A stretch of 64,000 nt of DNA from Streptomyces sp. B21-083 (GCF_036898825.1 NZ_JARUND010000003.1:86264-150263); one strand, 5' to 3'. Shown: positions 54,000-62,627, counted from the first letter of the stretch. Numbers and translations are program-made. The notes: generated from the sequence alone by a model not told the origin.

Positions 54000-54052
54000 C
54001 CCTTACTTCCCACGCGTGCGTCATCCGGTGTCATCCGGACCGGAAAACCCAC

Positions 54053-54058
54053 TCTATA
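54053..54058 (-). promoter_or_regulatory. -10 element for the NTPase/WD40 gene
   Basis: TATAGA on the minus strand, about 55 bases upstream of the ATG at 53999; no clear -35 is present. A direct repeat of CCGGATGACA lies between it and the gene. The region 54000-54421 has no gene. Confidence 0.4.
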
Positions 54059-54324
54059 CGGCTGACCTGCGGTTACGTCGTGGGCCCTGCACCGGAACCT
54101 CCTCTCCTGGAGCCGGAAATGGCAGGATCATGCCGCAACAAGGAACCAGCCGCGTGGCGTCCACCCGGACCACCAGCGCAGCGATCCCAGGGGCAGCTCG
54201 GAGGCCGGACGTTTTCGGCCACAGCTACCTGGATTCGCCAGCCGGGTGAGTCGGTAGCGCCACGCGGGTCGAGATCCGCGGAACCGGCACCATCCGGACT
54301 CCTCCCGGGTCCCTGTCCATCGTT

Positions 54325-54360
54325 CGGCACCGGTCCCCACGTGGGGAGGGACCGGTGCCG
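54325..54360. promoter_or_regulatory. Large inverted repeat upstream of truncated response regulator
   Basis: CGGCACCGGTCCC (54325-54337) and GGGACCGGTGCCG (54348-54360) are perfect 13-bp arms; the overlapping centre holds the palindrome CCCCACGTGGGG (54334-54345). It may be a terminator or an operator. Confidence 0.55.
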
Positions 54361-54421
54361 ATCGGCGTTGCGGGGGCAGTACGGTGCTGTGACGCGCAGG
54401 ACCTCGCTGGGGGAGAACCCG

Positions 54422-54937
54422 TTGAGCGCTCGGATTCTGGTCGCCGAAGACGACGAGATGCAGTCCCGCCTGATCCGGATCTACCTGGAACGGGAGGGCA
54501 ACGCCGTGCAGGTGGTCGGCGACGGCCGCGCGGCGCTGGACCAGGCCCGCTCGACGAGCCCCGACCTCATCGTGCTGGACGTGATGCTGCCCCTGGTCGA
54601 CGGACTCGACGTGTGCCGCATCCTGCGCACCGAGTCGGACGTACCGATTCTGCTGCTCACCGCGCGCACCACCGAGGAGGACATGCTCCTCGGCCTCGAC
54701 CTCGGCGCCGACGACTACCTGACCAAGCCGTACAGCCCCCGCGAACTGACCGCACGGGTACGGGCCCTGCTGCGCCGGTCCCGGAAGGCGGGTGCGGCGG
54801 CGCAGCCCTCGGTGCTGCGGGTCGGCCAGGTGCCTCCTCCCCCGGCTTCAGCCGGGGGAGGAGGCACGGTCGTTCTCAGGCCCGTGCGCGTGACTCAGGG
54901 GTGCGCCGGCCCAGCGAGTCGAAGATCACGGCGGTGA
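54422..54937 (+). CDS. Truncated OmpR-type response regulator (receiver domain only)
   Basis: A TTG start at 54422 is preceded by GGGGGAG. Residues 1-120 are a complete receiver: acidic pair AEDDE, phospho-Asp in LIVLDVMLP, Thr/Lys in LLLTART and DYLTKPYS. At about residue 135 the linker ends and the winged helix is missing; the frame runs through the terminator hairpin (54830-54867) into antisense of the permease gene, giving 171 aa. It looks like the front part of a regulator cut off by a rearrangement that also removed its kinase. Confidence 0.7.
   Translation: MSARILVAEDDEMQSRLIRIYLEREGNAVQVVGDGRAALDQARSTSPDLIVLDVMLPLVDGLDVCRILRTESDVPILLLTARTTEEDMLLGLDLGADDYLTKPYSPRELTARVRALLRRSRKAGAAAQPSVLRVGQVPPPPASAGGGGTVVLRPVRVTQGCAGPASRRSRR
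54830..54867. terminator. Perfect 17-bp hairpin terminator of the sugar ABC operon
   Basis: GTGCCTCCTCCCCCGGC and GCCGGGGGAGGAGGCAC flank a TTCA loop. It lies 9 bases beyond the permease stop on the minus strand and inside the truncated regulator frame on the plus strand. Confidence 0.88.
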
Positions 54938-56123
54938 TCAGCACCCCACCGGTGATCATGTACTGGACCGCAGTCTGGACGCCCAGCAGCGCCATGCCCG
55001 AGGCGATGGACTGGATGATGAGCACCCCCAGCAGCGCGGACCAGGTCGAGCCGCGCCCGCCGAACAGGCTGGTGCCGCCGATGACGGCGGCGGCGACGGC
55101 GTTGATCAGCAGCATTCCGGAGCCCGAGACCTGGCTCGCCGAGGTGAACCGCGACGCCACGAACAGCCCGCCGAACGCCGCCAGGGCCCCCGACACCATG
55201 AACACCGAGATCCGTACGCGCGTCACGTCCACGCCCGCCCGCCGGACCGCCTCCGCACCGCCGCCCAGGGCGAGGACCTGCCGCCCGTAGGGCGTGCGGC
55301 GCAGCAGGAGGTCCGTGGCGACGATGACCGCGAGGAAGATCAGCAGCGCCAGTGGCAGCCCCTCGAAGCGGCCCAGTACGGCGACGGTGGCGAACGCGAC
55401 CGCCGCGAGCAGGGCCGTACGCATCCAGATCTCGCCCACCGGCCGGCACGGCATTCCGGCGCCGGCCCGGCGGCCCCGGTCACGGAGGGAGATGAGCAGG
55501 TAGGCGGCCGTGCAGAGCGTCGCCAGGCCGTAGGTGAGGACGGGGGCGCCGATGTACCGGCTGGTCAGCTCGGCGACCAGGCCGTCCTCGCTGAAGTGGA
55601 TGGTGTTGTCCGGCCCGAGCAGGTAGAGCATCAGACCGCTCCAGGCCAGCAGCCCGGCAAGGGTGACGACGAAGGCGGGTACGCGGAACCGGGCGAAGAG
55701 GAACCCTTGGATCGCCCCGATGGCCGTACCGCAGACCACCGAGATGATGACGGCGAGCCATTCCGTCATGCCGACGTCCACGTTGAGCGCCGCGAACATC
55801 GCGCCCGACAGCCCGGCGAGTGAGCCCACGGAGAGGTCGATCTCACCGATCAGCAGCACGAAGACGATGCCGACGGCGACCATGCCGGTCCCGACGATGT
55901 CCACGCTGAGGACGGAGAGGTTGCGCGGCGAGAGGAAGCGATCGTTGAGGCACTGGAAGACCACCCAGGTCGCGGCGAGCGCGAGCAGCACCGGGGCGGG
56001 ACCGAGCCCGCCTTCGCGCGCCCTGCGACGCAGGGCGCCGACGCCCGCGACAAGACGCGGCTTCACCTTCCCGGCCACACCACTGACAGCCGCACGTCTC
56101 ACAGCCGTACCTCTCACGGCCAC
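54876..56123 (-). CDS. Sugar ABC transporter permease (XylH/RbsC-like)
   Basis: The protein is 415 aa with about ten hydrophobic helices and the family signature VLLIGEIDLSVGSLAGLSGAMFA, NAVAAAVIGGTSLFGGRGS near the end. It is the third gene of a substrate-binding/ATPase/permease operon and overlaps the ATPase gene by 10 bases. The closest family role is xylose/ribose-type pentose import. The N-terminal 45 residues are basic. Confidence 0.92.
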   Translation of the reverse strand: MAVRGTAVRRAAVSGVAGKVKPRLVAGVGALRRRAREGGLGPAPVLLALAATWVVFQCLNDRFLSPRNLSVLSVDIVGTGMVAVGIVFVLLIGEIDLSVGSLAGLSGAMFAALNVDVGMTEWLAVIISVVCGTAIGAIQGFLFARFRVPAFVVTLAGLLAWSGLMLYLLGPDNTIHFSEDGLVAELTSRYIGAPVLTYGLATLCTAAYLLISLRDRGRRAGAGMPCRPVGEIWMRTALLAAVAFATVAVLGRFEGLPLALLIFLAVIVATDLLLRRTPYGRQVLALGGGAEAVRRAGVDVTRVRISVFMVSGALAAFGGLFVASRFTSASQVSGSGMLLINAVAAAVIGGTSLFGGRGSTWSALLGVLIIQSIASGMALLGVQTAVQYMITGGVLITAVIFDSLGRRTPESRARA

Positions 56124-57007
56124 ACCTCGTCAGGGTGCGGCCGGTGGGCCACGGCGTGGTCCGCCGCGCCGGTGATGGAGGAGATGATCTGCTCCTGGGA
56201 CGTGGTGTTGACGTCGAAGAGGCCGTTGTTGCGGCCCAGGCGCAGGACGGCGACCCGGTCGGCGACGGCCTTGATGTCACTCATGTTGTGGCTGATCAGC
56301 AGCACTCCGAGCCCCTGGTCGCGCAGCTCCTCGATCAGATCGAGGAGCTGGTTGGCCTGCTGGATGCCGAGGGACGCGGTGGGCTCGTCGAGCAGCAGGA
56401 GCCGGGGCGAGGCCAGAAACGAACGGATGATCGCGACGACCTGCCGCTGACCGCCGGAGAGGCCGGCGAGCGGTACCCGTACGTCGGGGATCCGGATGGA
56501 CAGGGTGTGCAGCAGTTCGAGGGTGCGGCGCTCCATCTCGACCTCGTCGAGGACGCCGAAGCGGTGGATCTCCCGGCCGAGGAAGAGGTTGGCGACGACG
56601 TCGAGGTTCTCGCACATCGCGAGGTCCTGGTAGACGGTCGCGATGCCCAGCAGTCTGGCGTCCTGGGGGCGCCGGATCTGGACGGCGTGGCCCTCCCACT
56701 CCACGACCCCGCGATCGGGGGGTCCGACCCCCGAGATCACCTTGACCAGGGTGGACTTGCCGGCGGCGTTGTCACCGACGAGGGCGACCACCTCCCCGGC
56801 CCTGACCTCCAGCTCGATGTCGACCAGTGCCTGTACGGCGGCGAACCGCTTGGAGACACCGCGCAACGCCAGCAGGGGCTGACCGGGCACGGGGCCACCT
56901 CCTTCGGATGCGTCAGTTCCTTCGGGTGTCTCAGTTCCTTGGGGTGTCTCAGGTCCTTCGGATGTGCCAGGTTCTTCGCTTGCGTCAGGTGAGTCCGGCC
57001 CGGTCAC
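56114..57007 (-). CDS. Sugar ABC transporter ATP-binding protein
   Basis: The protein is 297 aa with a single ATPase domain, unlike the double-domain XylG/RbsA. It has Walker A VGDNAAGKSTL, the signature LSGGQRQ, Walker B LLLLDEPTA and the H-loop LISHNM. The first 40 residues are Glu/Pro/Gly/Thr repeats (TPQGTETPEGT). A start at GTG 57007 overlaps the upstream gene by 23 bases; the true start may be later, since the domain begins at about residue 44. Confidence 0.92.
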   Translation of the reverse strand: MTGPDSPDASEEPGTSEGPETPQGTETPEGTDASEGGGPVPGQPLLALRGVSKRFAAVQALVDIELEVRAGEVVALVGDNAAGKSTLVKVISGVGPPDRGVVEWEGHAVQIRRPQDARLLGIATVYQDLAMCENLDVVANLFLGREIHRFGVLDEVEMERRTLELLHTLSIRIPDVRVPLAGLSGGQRQVVAIIRSFLASPRLLLLDEPTASLGIQQANQLLDLIEELRDQGLGVLLISHNMSDIKAVADRVAVLRLGRNNGLFDVNTTSQEQIISSITGAADHAVAHRPHPDEVWP

Positions 57008-58103
57008 AGGCCGCCCGGAGAGCAGGTGTACAGATCTGGTCGACGGTGTACATGCCGTCCTTCACCAGGGTCCTCCTGATATCGCCGACAGTCACCGGGA
57101 CGGACGGCAGCAGAACCGCCGGTACGTCCTTGGTGGTGGGGCTGTCGACGCTGCCGGTGGCGATGGCCCCGATCTTCTCGCCGCGTCCGAGGGCGACGGC
57201 CATCTCGACGGTCGCGTCGGTCGCGCGCTTGTAGGGCTTGTACACGGTCATGTACTGCTCGCCCTTGACGATGCGCTGTACGGCCAGGAGGTCGGCGTCC
57301 TGACCGGTGACCGGGGGCAGCGTCGCGACCTTGGCGGCCTTGAGGGCGGAGATCACGGCGCCGGCCATGCTGTCGTTGGCGGACAGGACGCCGTCGATGT
57401 TCTCGGCGCCCAGGGCGGCGATGGCGCCGGTCATGTTGGCGTAGGCGTTCTCGGGCCGCCATCCGACGGTGTCGTACGACTTGCCGATCGTCACCTTGCC
57501 CTTGAGTACGGCGAGGGAGCCGCCCTTGTACCAGCCGGAGTTGGGGTCGGTGGTGGCCCCGTTCATCATGACGATCCGCCGGCCGTCGCCCCTGGCGCTC
57601 ATGGCCTTCAGCAGGGCCTCCGCCTGGAGCCGCCCGACCACCGCCCCGTCGAACGTGACGTACCCGGAGATGGGCCCCTCCGCGAGCCGGTCGTAGGCGA
57701 CGACGGGAATGCCGGCCCGGTGCGCGGCCTCGACGGACGGACGCATCAGCTGGGGGTCGACGGCGGCGAGGATGACCACGTCCACACCCCGGGTGATCAT
57801 GGCATCGAACTGCTGCTGCTGAACCGCCGGGTCGGACGTGGCGGCGACGGTCGCGGCAGGGCAGTCCGGGCACAGCACCTTGACCTGCTTCTCGATCAGC
57901 GGCCGGTCGAACCGCCCGAACCGGGAGTCGCCGCCCCCGGGCATCAGTACACCGACGTTGATGCTGTCACCCTTGCCACCACCGGCGTCCTGGCCGCCAC
58001 AGGCTCCGAGAAGGCTCAGACCGACGGTGACGACGCCGATGACGGCGACGACGGGAAACCCACGCTTCACTGCGACTGCTGAATGGCCGGCACCGAGACT
58101 CAT
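56985..58103 (-). CDS. Sugar ABC transporter substrate-binding lipoprotein
   Basis: The protein is 372 aa. ATG at 58103 is preceded by AGGGAACC; the longer frame has no such site. The signal peptide ends in a lipobox (SLLGACGG). The mature part is a type I periplasmic-binding fold (INVGVLMPGGGDSRF, DVVILAAVDPQLMRPSVEAAHRAGIPVVAYDR, GVLSANDSMAGAVISAL), close to xylose-binding XylF. It heads the operon. Confidence 0.93.
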   Translation of the reverse strand: MSLGAGHSAVAVKRGFPVVAVIGVVTVGLSLLGACGGQDAGGGKGDSINVGVLMPGGGDSRFGRFDRPLIEKQVKVLCPDCPAATVAATSDPAVQQQQFDAMITRGVDVVILAAVDPQLMRPSVEAAHRAGIPVVAYDRLAEGPISGYVTFDGAVVGRLQAEALLKAMSARGDGRRIVMMNGATTDPNSGWYKGGSLAVLKGKVTIGKSYDTVGWRPENAYANMTGAIAALGAENIDGVLSANDSMAGAVISALKAAKVATLPPVTGQDADLLAVQRIVKGEQYMTVYKPYKRATDATVEMAVALGRGEKIGAIATGSVDSPTTKDVPAVLLPSVPVTVGDIRRTLVKDGMYTVDQICTPALRAACDRAGLT

Positions 58104-58146
58104 GTTCGGTTCCCTTAAGCTTTTGTGCAGTTTTGGCACATAGTGA

Positions 58147-58175
58147 AACATAATCCCAATAGGGGCTTATGTGAA
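58147..58175 (-). promoter_or_regulatory. Promoter of the sugar ABC operon
   Basis: TTCACA (58170-58175) and TATGTT (58147-58152), read on the minus strand, are 17 bases apart and 44 bases upstream of the lipoprotein start. Confidence 0.6.
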
Positions 58176-58237
58176 CTTAGGGCCAGCGTAGCCAAGCTGT
58201 CGAGGTCGCGCTCGGAGTCGGCAGCCGCCGGGACGGT

Positions 58238-59470
58238 TCAGAGACGCAGGACGATCAGGGCGGTGTCGTCGGTGTGCCCGGCGGGCGGCAGAAGGTCGGT
58301 CAGAAGTGCGTCGGCCAGGGCCTCGGGCGCCGAGCGCCGGTGGTGGGTGAGGGAGTCGGCGAGGCGGGCAAGGCCGGTGTCGATGTCCTCGTCACGGCGT
58401 TCGATCAGGCCGTCGGTGTACAGCACCAGAAGGGAGCCCTCGGTGAAGGGCGTACAGGCCTCGGGACGGGCGGCGCGCTCGGGTCTCGCACCGAGCGGCG
58501 GGTCGGTGGCCCCGTCGAGGAAGGCGACTTTGCCGTCGGGGTGCACGAGGGCCGGCGGAGGGTGGCCGGCACAGCTGTAGGTGATGGTGCGGCTGTCCCA
58601 GTCGATGAAGGTCGTCACGACGCTGGCCGACTGCGCGCCCTCGACGGAGTCGGCGTACAGATCGAGGGCGTCCAGGGCCTGGGCGGGCCCGCCCGCGACC
58701 CGGGTCGCGCCGCTCAGGGCGCTGCGCAACTGGCCCATGGCGCAGGCCGCCGCCAGCCCGTGGCCGACGACGTCACCGACCGCGACCGCGAGGCTCCCGC
58801 CGGACAGATCGACCAGGTCGTACCAGTCGCCGCACACGTTCAGCGTGCCGACGGCGGGCTGGTAACGCACGGCTGCCGCGTGCGGCCCGGTCGGGCCCGG
58901 CGGGGGCAGCATCGCTGCCTGCAGCGCCAGGGCGACCTCGCGTTCACGGGCGTGCGCCGTACGCAGCCGCTCGTTGACCTCCTGCAGTTCGCGGGCCCGG
59001 GTGTACAGCTCGGCCTCCAGCGCGTGGGCCTTGCTGTCACCGTCCGGAACGCCGAAGGCACGGATGAACTCGGTGACCTCCTCCACCCGGTGCACCACCA
59101 GGGCGACGTGCCCGTCGAGGCCGAGGACCGGCGCGTTGACCGGGCTCCAGTAGTGCTCCTGCCAGTGGCCGGGCCGTTCCGGGTCCTCGATGTCGTAGCG
59201 GAGCAGCGCCATCGTGTCGCGCTCGCCGGTGGCCACCGTACGGAGCATCGACGTCTCGGTCTCCCGCATGCTGCCGGCGACGGCCGGATCGTCGGGATTC
59301 TCGGGGAAGACGTCGAAGATGTAGCGGCCCACCAGCTGCTCGCGGGTGCGCCCGGACAGCCGTACGAAGTCGTCGTTGGCGTCGGCGTACACCAGGTCAG
59401 GGGTGAGCAGGGCCACCATGCCGGGCAGGGCCCGGAAGACCGCCGCGTAGTCGATCTGCGGTTTCCTCAT
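58238..59470 (-). CDS. PAS-SpoIIE (PP2C-type) serine phosphatase
   Basis: The protein is 410 aa. An N-terminal PAS domain (about 8-130: YADANDDFVRLSGRTREQLVGR) is followed by a short coiled coil (EAELYTRARELQEVNERLRTAHARE) and a SpoIIE domain with GDWYDLVDL, VGDVVGHGLAAA and GHTDDTALIVLRL (metal-binding Asp residues). Such proteins dephosphorylate anti-sigma-factor antagonists. I chose ATG at 59470 (MRKPQIDYAAVF); the longer frame to 59539 lacks a ribosome site. Confidence 0.92.
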   Translation of the reverse strand: MRKPQIDYAAVFRALPGMVALLTPDLVYADANDDFVRLSGRTREQLVGRYIFDVFPENPDDPAVAGSMRETETSMLRTVATGERDTMALLRYDIEDPERPGHWQEHYWSPVNAPVLGLDGHVALVVHRVEEVTEFIRAFGVPDGDSKAHALEAELYTRARELQEVNERLRTAHAREREVALALQAAMLPPPGPTGPHAAAVRYQPAVGTLNVCGDWYDLVDLSGGSLAVAVGDVVGHGLAAACAMGQLRSALSGATRVAGGPAQALDALDLYADSVEGAQSASVVTTFIDWDSRTITYSCAGHPPPALVHPDGKVAFLDGATDPPLGARPERAARPEACTPFTEGSLLVLYTDGLIERRDEDIDTGLARLADSLTHHRRSAPEALADALLTDLLPPAGHTDDTALIVLRL

Positions 59471-59635
59471 GTGCTGCCCTGTCTGTTTTACCTGTTTTCC
59501 CTGTTTGGCCAGTCTGCCTCGGCGCCGGGTCGAGTACACAGTGCTTTGCCGGTGGTGGTGCCGGGTGAGGGACTGCCGGGCTGCTCGATCGGCGGATCAT
59601 ACGGGGGCGCGATGGGCCAGGCGGTGACCGCAGCC

Positions 59636-59880
59636 ATGCTGCGGGTGGCGGATGTGCACACGTCGTACGGTCGGGGCGCAAGCACGTCGCCATCGCCCGC
59701 GCCCTGGCCAACAGCCCTTCGATCCTCACCGCCGACGAGCCGACGAGCCGACCGGCAGTTGGACGCGGAGACCGGGCACTCCGTGAGGGAACTACTGCGC
59801 GCGGTCGCCCGCAGCGAACAGATCACGGCTCTCGCGGCCACCCATGACAGAACACTCCTCGACCTATGCCAAGGGTTCCA
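59636..59880 (+). pseudogene. Remnant of an ABC-transporter ATPase gene
   Basis: MLRVADVHTSYG is the start; the sense then jumps (internal deletion) to KHVAIARALANSPSILTADEPTS (signature helix and Walker B) and, in a third frame, QLDAETGHSVRELLRAVARSEQ and AATHDRTLLDL. The Walker A region is missing. It resembles LolD/MacB-type exporters. It is non-functional. Confidence 0.75.
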
Positions 59881-59916
59881 TGGCCGCGCGGCGAGTGATC
59901 GACAGTTCCGGCCCGC

Positions 59917-60624
59917 TCATGGCGCTACGCCGCCGCGTTTGTAGCCATCCCACAACCGCCCACCGACCTGCCCCAATACCTCGTCCACCACGTCGACGAG
60001 GGACCCGACCTGACCGGCCAGCACCGCTTGAACGGCGTTATGCAGGCGCATGCTGAGCCCTGGTGCCGTGAGTTCAAGACGGCGTGCCATCCACTTCCCG
60101 CCTCCACTCCAAGAACCACCAATGGCGAGCGCCAACTCGCTTGTTCGTCGCGCCAGTTCGATGGCGATGAACAGCCGCTCGCCCTGGGCGGCGCTCCCCG
60201 AGAGGTCGTCGAGGAGGTCGGTCATCCCGTAGCGGAGGTCATCGATCTCTTCGACCGACACGGTAGGTGGCCCCGCGGTGGCCAGCTTCCGAGCTTCAGC
60301 GGCGAGGCGCGCGCCGACTCCATCGGTGTCCAAGAGCAGCAGCCCGTCTGCGCACATCCAGAGCAGTGGCGACCGGCGCTTGCGTACTTCCCGCTCGACG
60401 TAGTCGTACCAACTCGCCTCGGTGTGCACGAACAGCTCCACCGGCCAGTCATCGTGCCGGAAGCTTGCCCGGTAGGGGGCAGGGGCTCCATAGAGCAGCA
60501 CCACGATGTCAAGGTCAGACATCGGAGTGCGGCGGCCCGTCACGACGCTGCCTCCCAGGAATGCCGCCCGAGCTTTGGGGTGGTGTTCGTCCACCACGGC
60601 ACGCGCAGTGTCAATCGGGTCCAT
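59917..60624 (-). CDS. Nucleotidyltransferase-domain protein
   Basis: The protein is 235 aa. The polymerase-β-like motif is clear: FLGGSVVTGRRTPMSDLDIVVL (GS, then DxD), with a third acidic residue likely in VELFVH. The C-terminal half is helical (LARRTSELALAIGGSW, LHNAVQAVLAG), like antibiotic- or kanamycin-type nucleotidyltransferases, although length and context give no substrate. It is less GC-extreme than the core genes. No good ribosome site before ATG 60624. The 300 bases upstream hold no gene. Confidence 0.8.
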   Translation of the reverse strand: MDPIDTARAVVDEHHPKARAAFLGGSVVTGRRTPMSDLDIVVLLYGAPAPYRASFRHDDWPVELFVHTEASWYDYVEREVRKRRSPLLWMCADGLLLLDTDGVGARLAAEARKLATAGPPTVSVEEIDDLRYGMTDLLDDLSGSAAQGERLFIAIELARRTSELALAIGGSWSGGGKWMARRLELTAPGLSMRLHNAVQAVLAGQVGSLVDVVDEVLGQVGGRLWDGYKRGGVAP

Positions 60625-60873
60625 GAAGCAACTATCTGCGCCCTGCCGGTCGCACGCATGGGGGTTTCTTCGCCCGCACCAGCAGGGGTGCGGCGGCATC
60701 AGTTCGATGGGGGCAGACTGAAAAGATCTCCCATAGGACTGGGGGTCGAGCTGGGCGGGCTGCCCGTGGCCTGGCAGCTCAGCGCCAGCCCGCATGCGAC
60801 TTCCGCGATGACGGAGGCCCCCTTGCGGGAGCCGCTCCCTGATGTCGCTCCCAAAGCGGGGCCGCACAACAAA

Positions 60874-60909
60874 TCAGGCCCGGTGCTGATCTCTCAGCAC
60901 CGGGCCTGA
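60874..60909. terminator. Perfect 16-bp hairpin next to the tRNA-Pro fragment
   Basis: TCAGGCCCGGTGCTGA and TCAGCACCGGGCCTGA flank TCTC. It stands 16 bases beyond the 3' end of the tRNA fragment and was presumably the terminator of the tRNA gene before integration. Confidence 0.88.
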
Positions 60910-60924
60910 CCTGGCGTTTTACTG

Positions 60925-60966
60925 TCGGGGTGGCGGGATTTGAACCCACGACCTCTTCGTCCCGAA
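60925..60966 (-). tRNA. 3' half of tRNA-Pro(CGG): probable attachment-site remnant
   Basis: On the minus strand the sequence gives anticodon loop TTCGGGA (anticodon CGG), the 3' anticodon stem CGAAG, the variable region, a complete T arm (GTGGG-TTCAAAT-CCCGC) and acceptor CACCCCG plus A. Nothing to the right can form the 5' half (positions 1-31); similarity ends sharply at 60966. It cannot be a functional tRNA. A duplicate tRNA 3' end starting in the anticodon loop is what tyrosine-recombinase integration leaves at the distal end of an element. Confidence 0.85.
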
Positions 60967-61338
60967 TTAGGCCCTGGAAGATCGCCGACCTGGGGATCGC
61001 ACCAAAAATGCAGGTCAGGGCGTCGGTAGGTGTCGGTCTCCGGTGGTGTTACGGGGTCGCGATCTCAAGATCGTCTCCAGGATTTCTCCAGAAGGCATAG
61101 CAAGGCTGCGAGCAGAGGCTTCAGGAGGTCGAGAGCAGCATTCAGGGGGTAGCTCGCGACACGAGGTACGTAGCCAACTCTACAACCGCATGTGAACTTC
61201 CGACTCAGGACACTGGACGACACTGGACGCCATCAAGAAGGGCTCATTTTCTGGCCGAAATACGAGTTCCGGGCCGGAAGGAATGCATGCTATCGCACCA
61301 ACCGAACCTCAGATCTTTCTCAACTTCCATATTTTTCG
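60967..61338. other. Gene-free border of the putative integrated element
   Basis: No supportable gene is seen. Composition is less GC-rich than the left side. Repeated CTCCAG words (61077-61092) and frames broken by stops suggest decay. A 69-codon open frame at 61192-61401 lacks coding bias. Confidence 0.5.
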
Positions 61339-61367
61339 TTGACACGAACATGCGGATATGGAAATTT
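61339..61367 (+). promoter_or_regulatory. Promoter of the small secreted-protein genes
   Basis: A consensus TTGACA (61339-61344) and AAATTT (61362-61367) are 17 bases apart. TTCGT/ACGAA arms overlap the -35. The first gene starts 49 bases downstream. Confidence 0.45.
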
Positions 61368-61415
61368 GATGAGCGTCAACTCCAATGACCACCTAAGTTG
61401 AGGAATGGAGTAGCA

Positions 61416-61745
61416 GTGCGTACTACAACCAGGATTTTCTTGGCGGGGTTCGCGATGCTCGGCTTTGCTCTTGCGGTGCCTATCACCGCATCGGCCAGCA
61501 CCAGCGCGACGCAGTCACACCCAACCGGCTGCAATTCTGGAATCGCAGATCCTTACCGGACCTGGGCCGGGTGCAGGCACAGTAATGGTGGCCACTACCG
61601 GGCCATCGCAAATTGCAAGGACCCCGAGACCGGGAAAGTGACGACGGCAGAGGGGAACTGGCAGAGCGGTGGTGGACCTTCCTTCGCGTACTGCCAAGGA
61701 TCCTCTGCGCCCTCGGTTGCAGGCTTCGAGACAAAGTACAACTAA
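61416..61745 (+). CDS. Small secreted protein A
   Basis: The protein is 109 aa with GTG at 61416 preceded by GGAG. A signal peptide (FLAGFAMLGFALAVPITASA) is followed by a mature domain of about 80 aa with four cysteines, containing CRHSNGGHYRAIANC. The same block occurs in the next gene's product. Two disulfides are likely. No known family; the role outside the cell is unknown. Confidence 0.7.
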   Translation: MRTTTRIFLAGFAMLGFALAVPITASASTSATQSHPTGCNSGIADPYRTWAGCRHSNGGHYRAIANCKDPETGKVTTAEGNWQSGGGPSFAYCQGSSAPSVAGFETKYN

Positions 61746-61819
61746 GGGGCGTACGAGGTATCCAGACGCCACGCAGGCGGCATGATCCAAAAGATCCGAT
61801 CAAGAAGGAGTTAGAGGAA

Positions 61820-62170
61820 ATGAAGAAGCGTTGGTCAGCACTGGTGTCCGCGGGCGTTCTGGCAACGTCCGTCCTTGGCCTTCAAGGCACGGCATCGGCA
61901 GCTACCACAGGGTCCATCACAATAAAGTCCGCCCCAACCGGTTGCTCTTACCAGATAGTGTCATACGACGGACATCGGGGTTCGCAGGCCGAGTGCACAA
62001 GGAGCAATGGTGGGCATTACAAGGCGATCGTAGTGTGTAGGCGAATTATCGTTTCTGACGAAAGGGTGTCACGCGAGGCGGGAGTCTGGAAGGCCAGCGG
62101 GATCTCTATCGTGTGGTGCCCGCCGGAGACAATCCCTGAATATGCGGGGATCATGACGAAGACTTCCTAG
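61820..62170 (+). CDS. Small secreted protein B, paralogue of A
   Basis: The protein is 116 aa with ATG at 61820 and AGAGGAA just upstream. The signal peptide (ALVSAGVLATSVLGLQGTASA) is followed by PTGCSYQI, CTRSNGGHYKAIVVC and a final CPP; four cysteines. The order PTGC - C-x2-SNGGHY-x-AI-x2-C is shared with protein A, so these are diverged tandem duplicates. A perfect terminator follows 10 bases later. Confidence 0.75.
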   Translation: MKKRWSALVSAGVLATSVLGLQGTASAATTGSITIKSAPTGCSYQIVSYDGHRGSQAECTRSNGGHYKAIVVCRRIIVSDERVSREAGVWKASGISIVWCPPETIPEYAGIMTKTS

Positions 62171-62180
62171 GCGCCTGTAT

Positions 62181-62216
62181 AGAAAGGGCCCGTCAATTTA
62201 CTGACGGGCCCTTTCT
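62181..62216. terminator. Perfect 15-bp hairpin terminator
   Basis: AGAAAGGGCCCGTCA and TGACGGGCCCTTTCT flank ATTTAC, with TTTCTGTTC at the end. It is a classical intrinsic terminator for the secreted-protein genes and works in either direction. Confidence 0.92.
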
Positions 62217-62627
62217 GTTCGTTCAGGTGAATGACGTCAGGGAGGCTTTCCAACTTGATTGAGTAACAAGTCGGTTGCCCAGAGCGGCCCTTGAGGGAAA
62301 GGTGAAGCTCCTGGTACTCAGGTTGAACTAGCCCTGCCTGAGCGATCACCAGGGTTCGATGATCAGGCCGGTCCCGGCGAGGCCGCCGTCGACCTTAAGG
62401 GGATGGCGGAGGAGGAGTCACGCTTAATTTATGGGAATTAACGAAACCGAAGGTGAAATGCAAGAGGTTTTGATGTCAGCCATCCCGTGGTCAAAGAGAA
62501 CAGAATATTCGAGTGCACTGAGCCGCTCGGGACATCAGCACCTTGCTGAGCGCGTCGAAACGCCTCAGCAATACAGTGATGAACCTCCATTCTGACGGGC
62601 GTATGACCGCACTTTCCGCTGGTTAAG
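62217..62627. other. Gene-free stretch with a possible gene tail
   Basis: No complete gene. On the minus strand a frame ends RHPLKVDGGLAGTGLIIEPW at about 62,346, which looks like the tail of a lost gene. The stretch 62,420-62,600 is A/T-rich with no recognisable signal. Confidence 0.4.

Noticed and set aside
54000..54421. Plus-strand open frame from 53942 as an N-terminal extension of the response regulator
   Set aside because: The receiver starts cleanly at TTG 54422 with GGGGGAG upstream; the preceding codons have no coding bias and cross a large inverted repeat.
60925..60966. A functional tRNA-Pro gene
   Set aside because: No 5' half (acceptor 5' strand, D arm, 5' anticodon stem) can be formed from the adjacent sequence.
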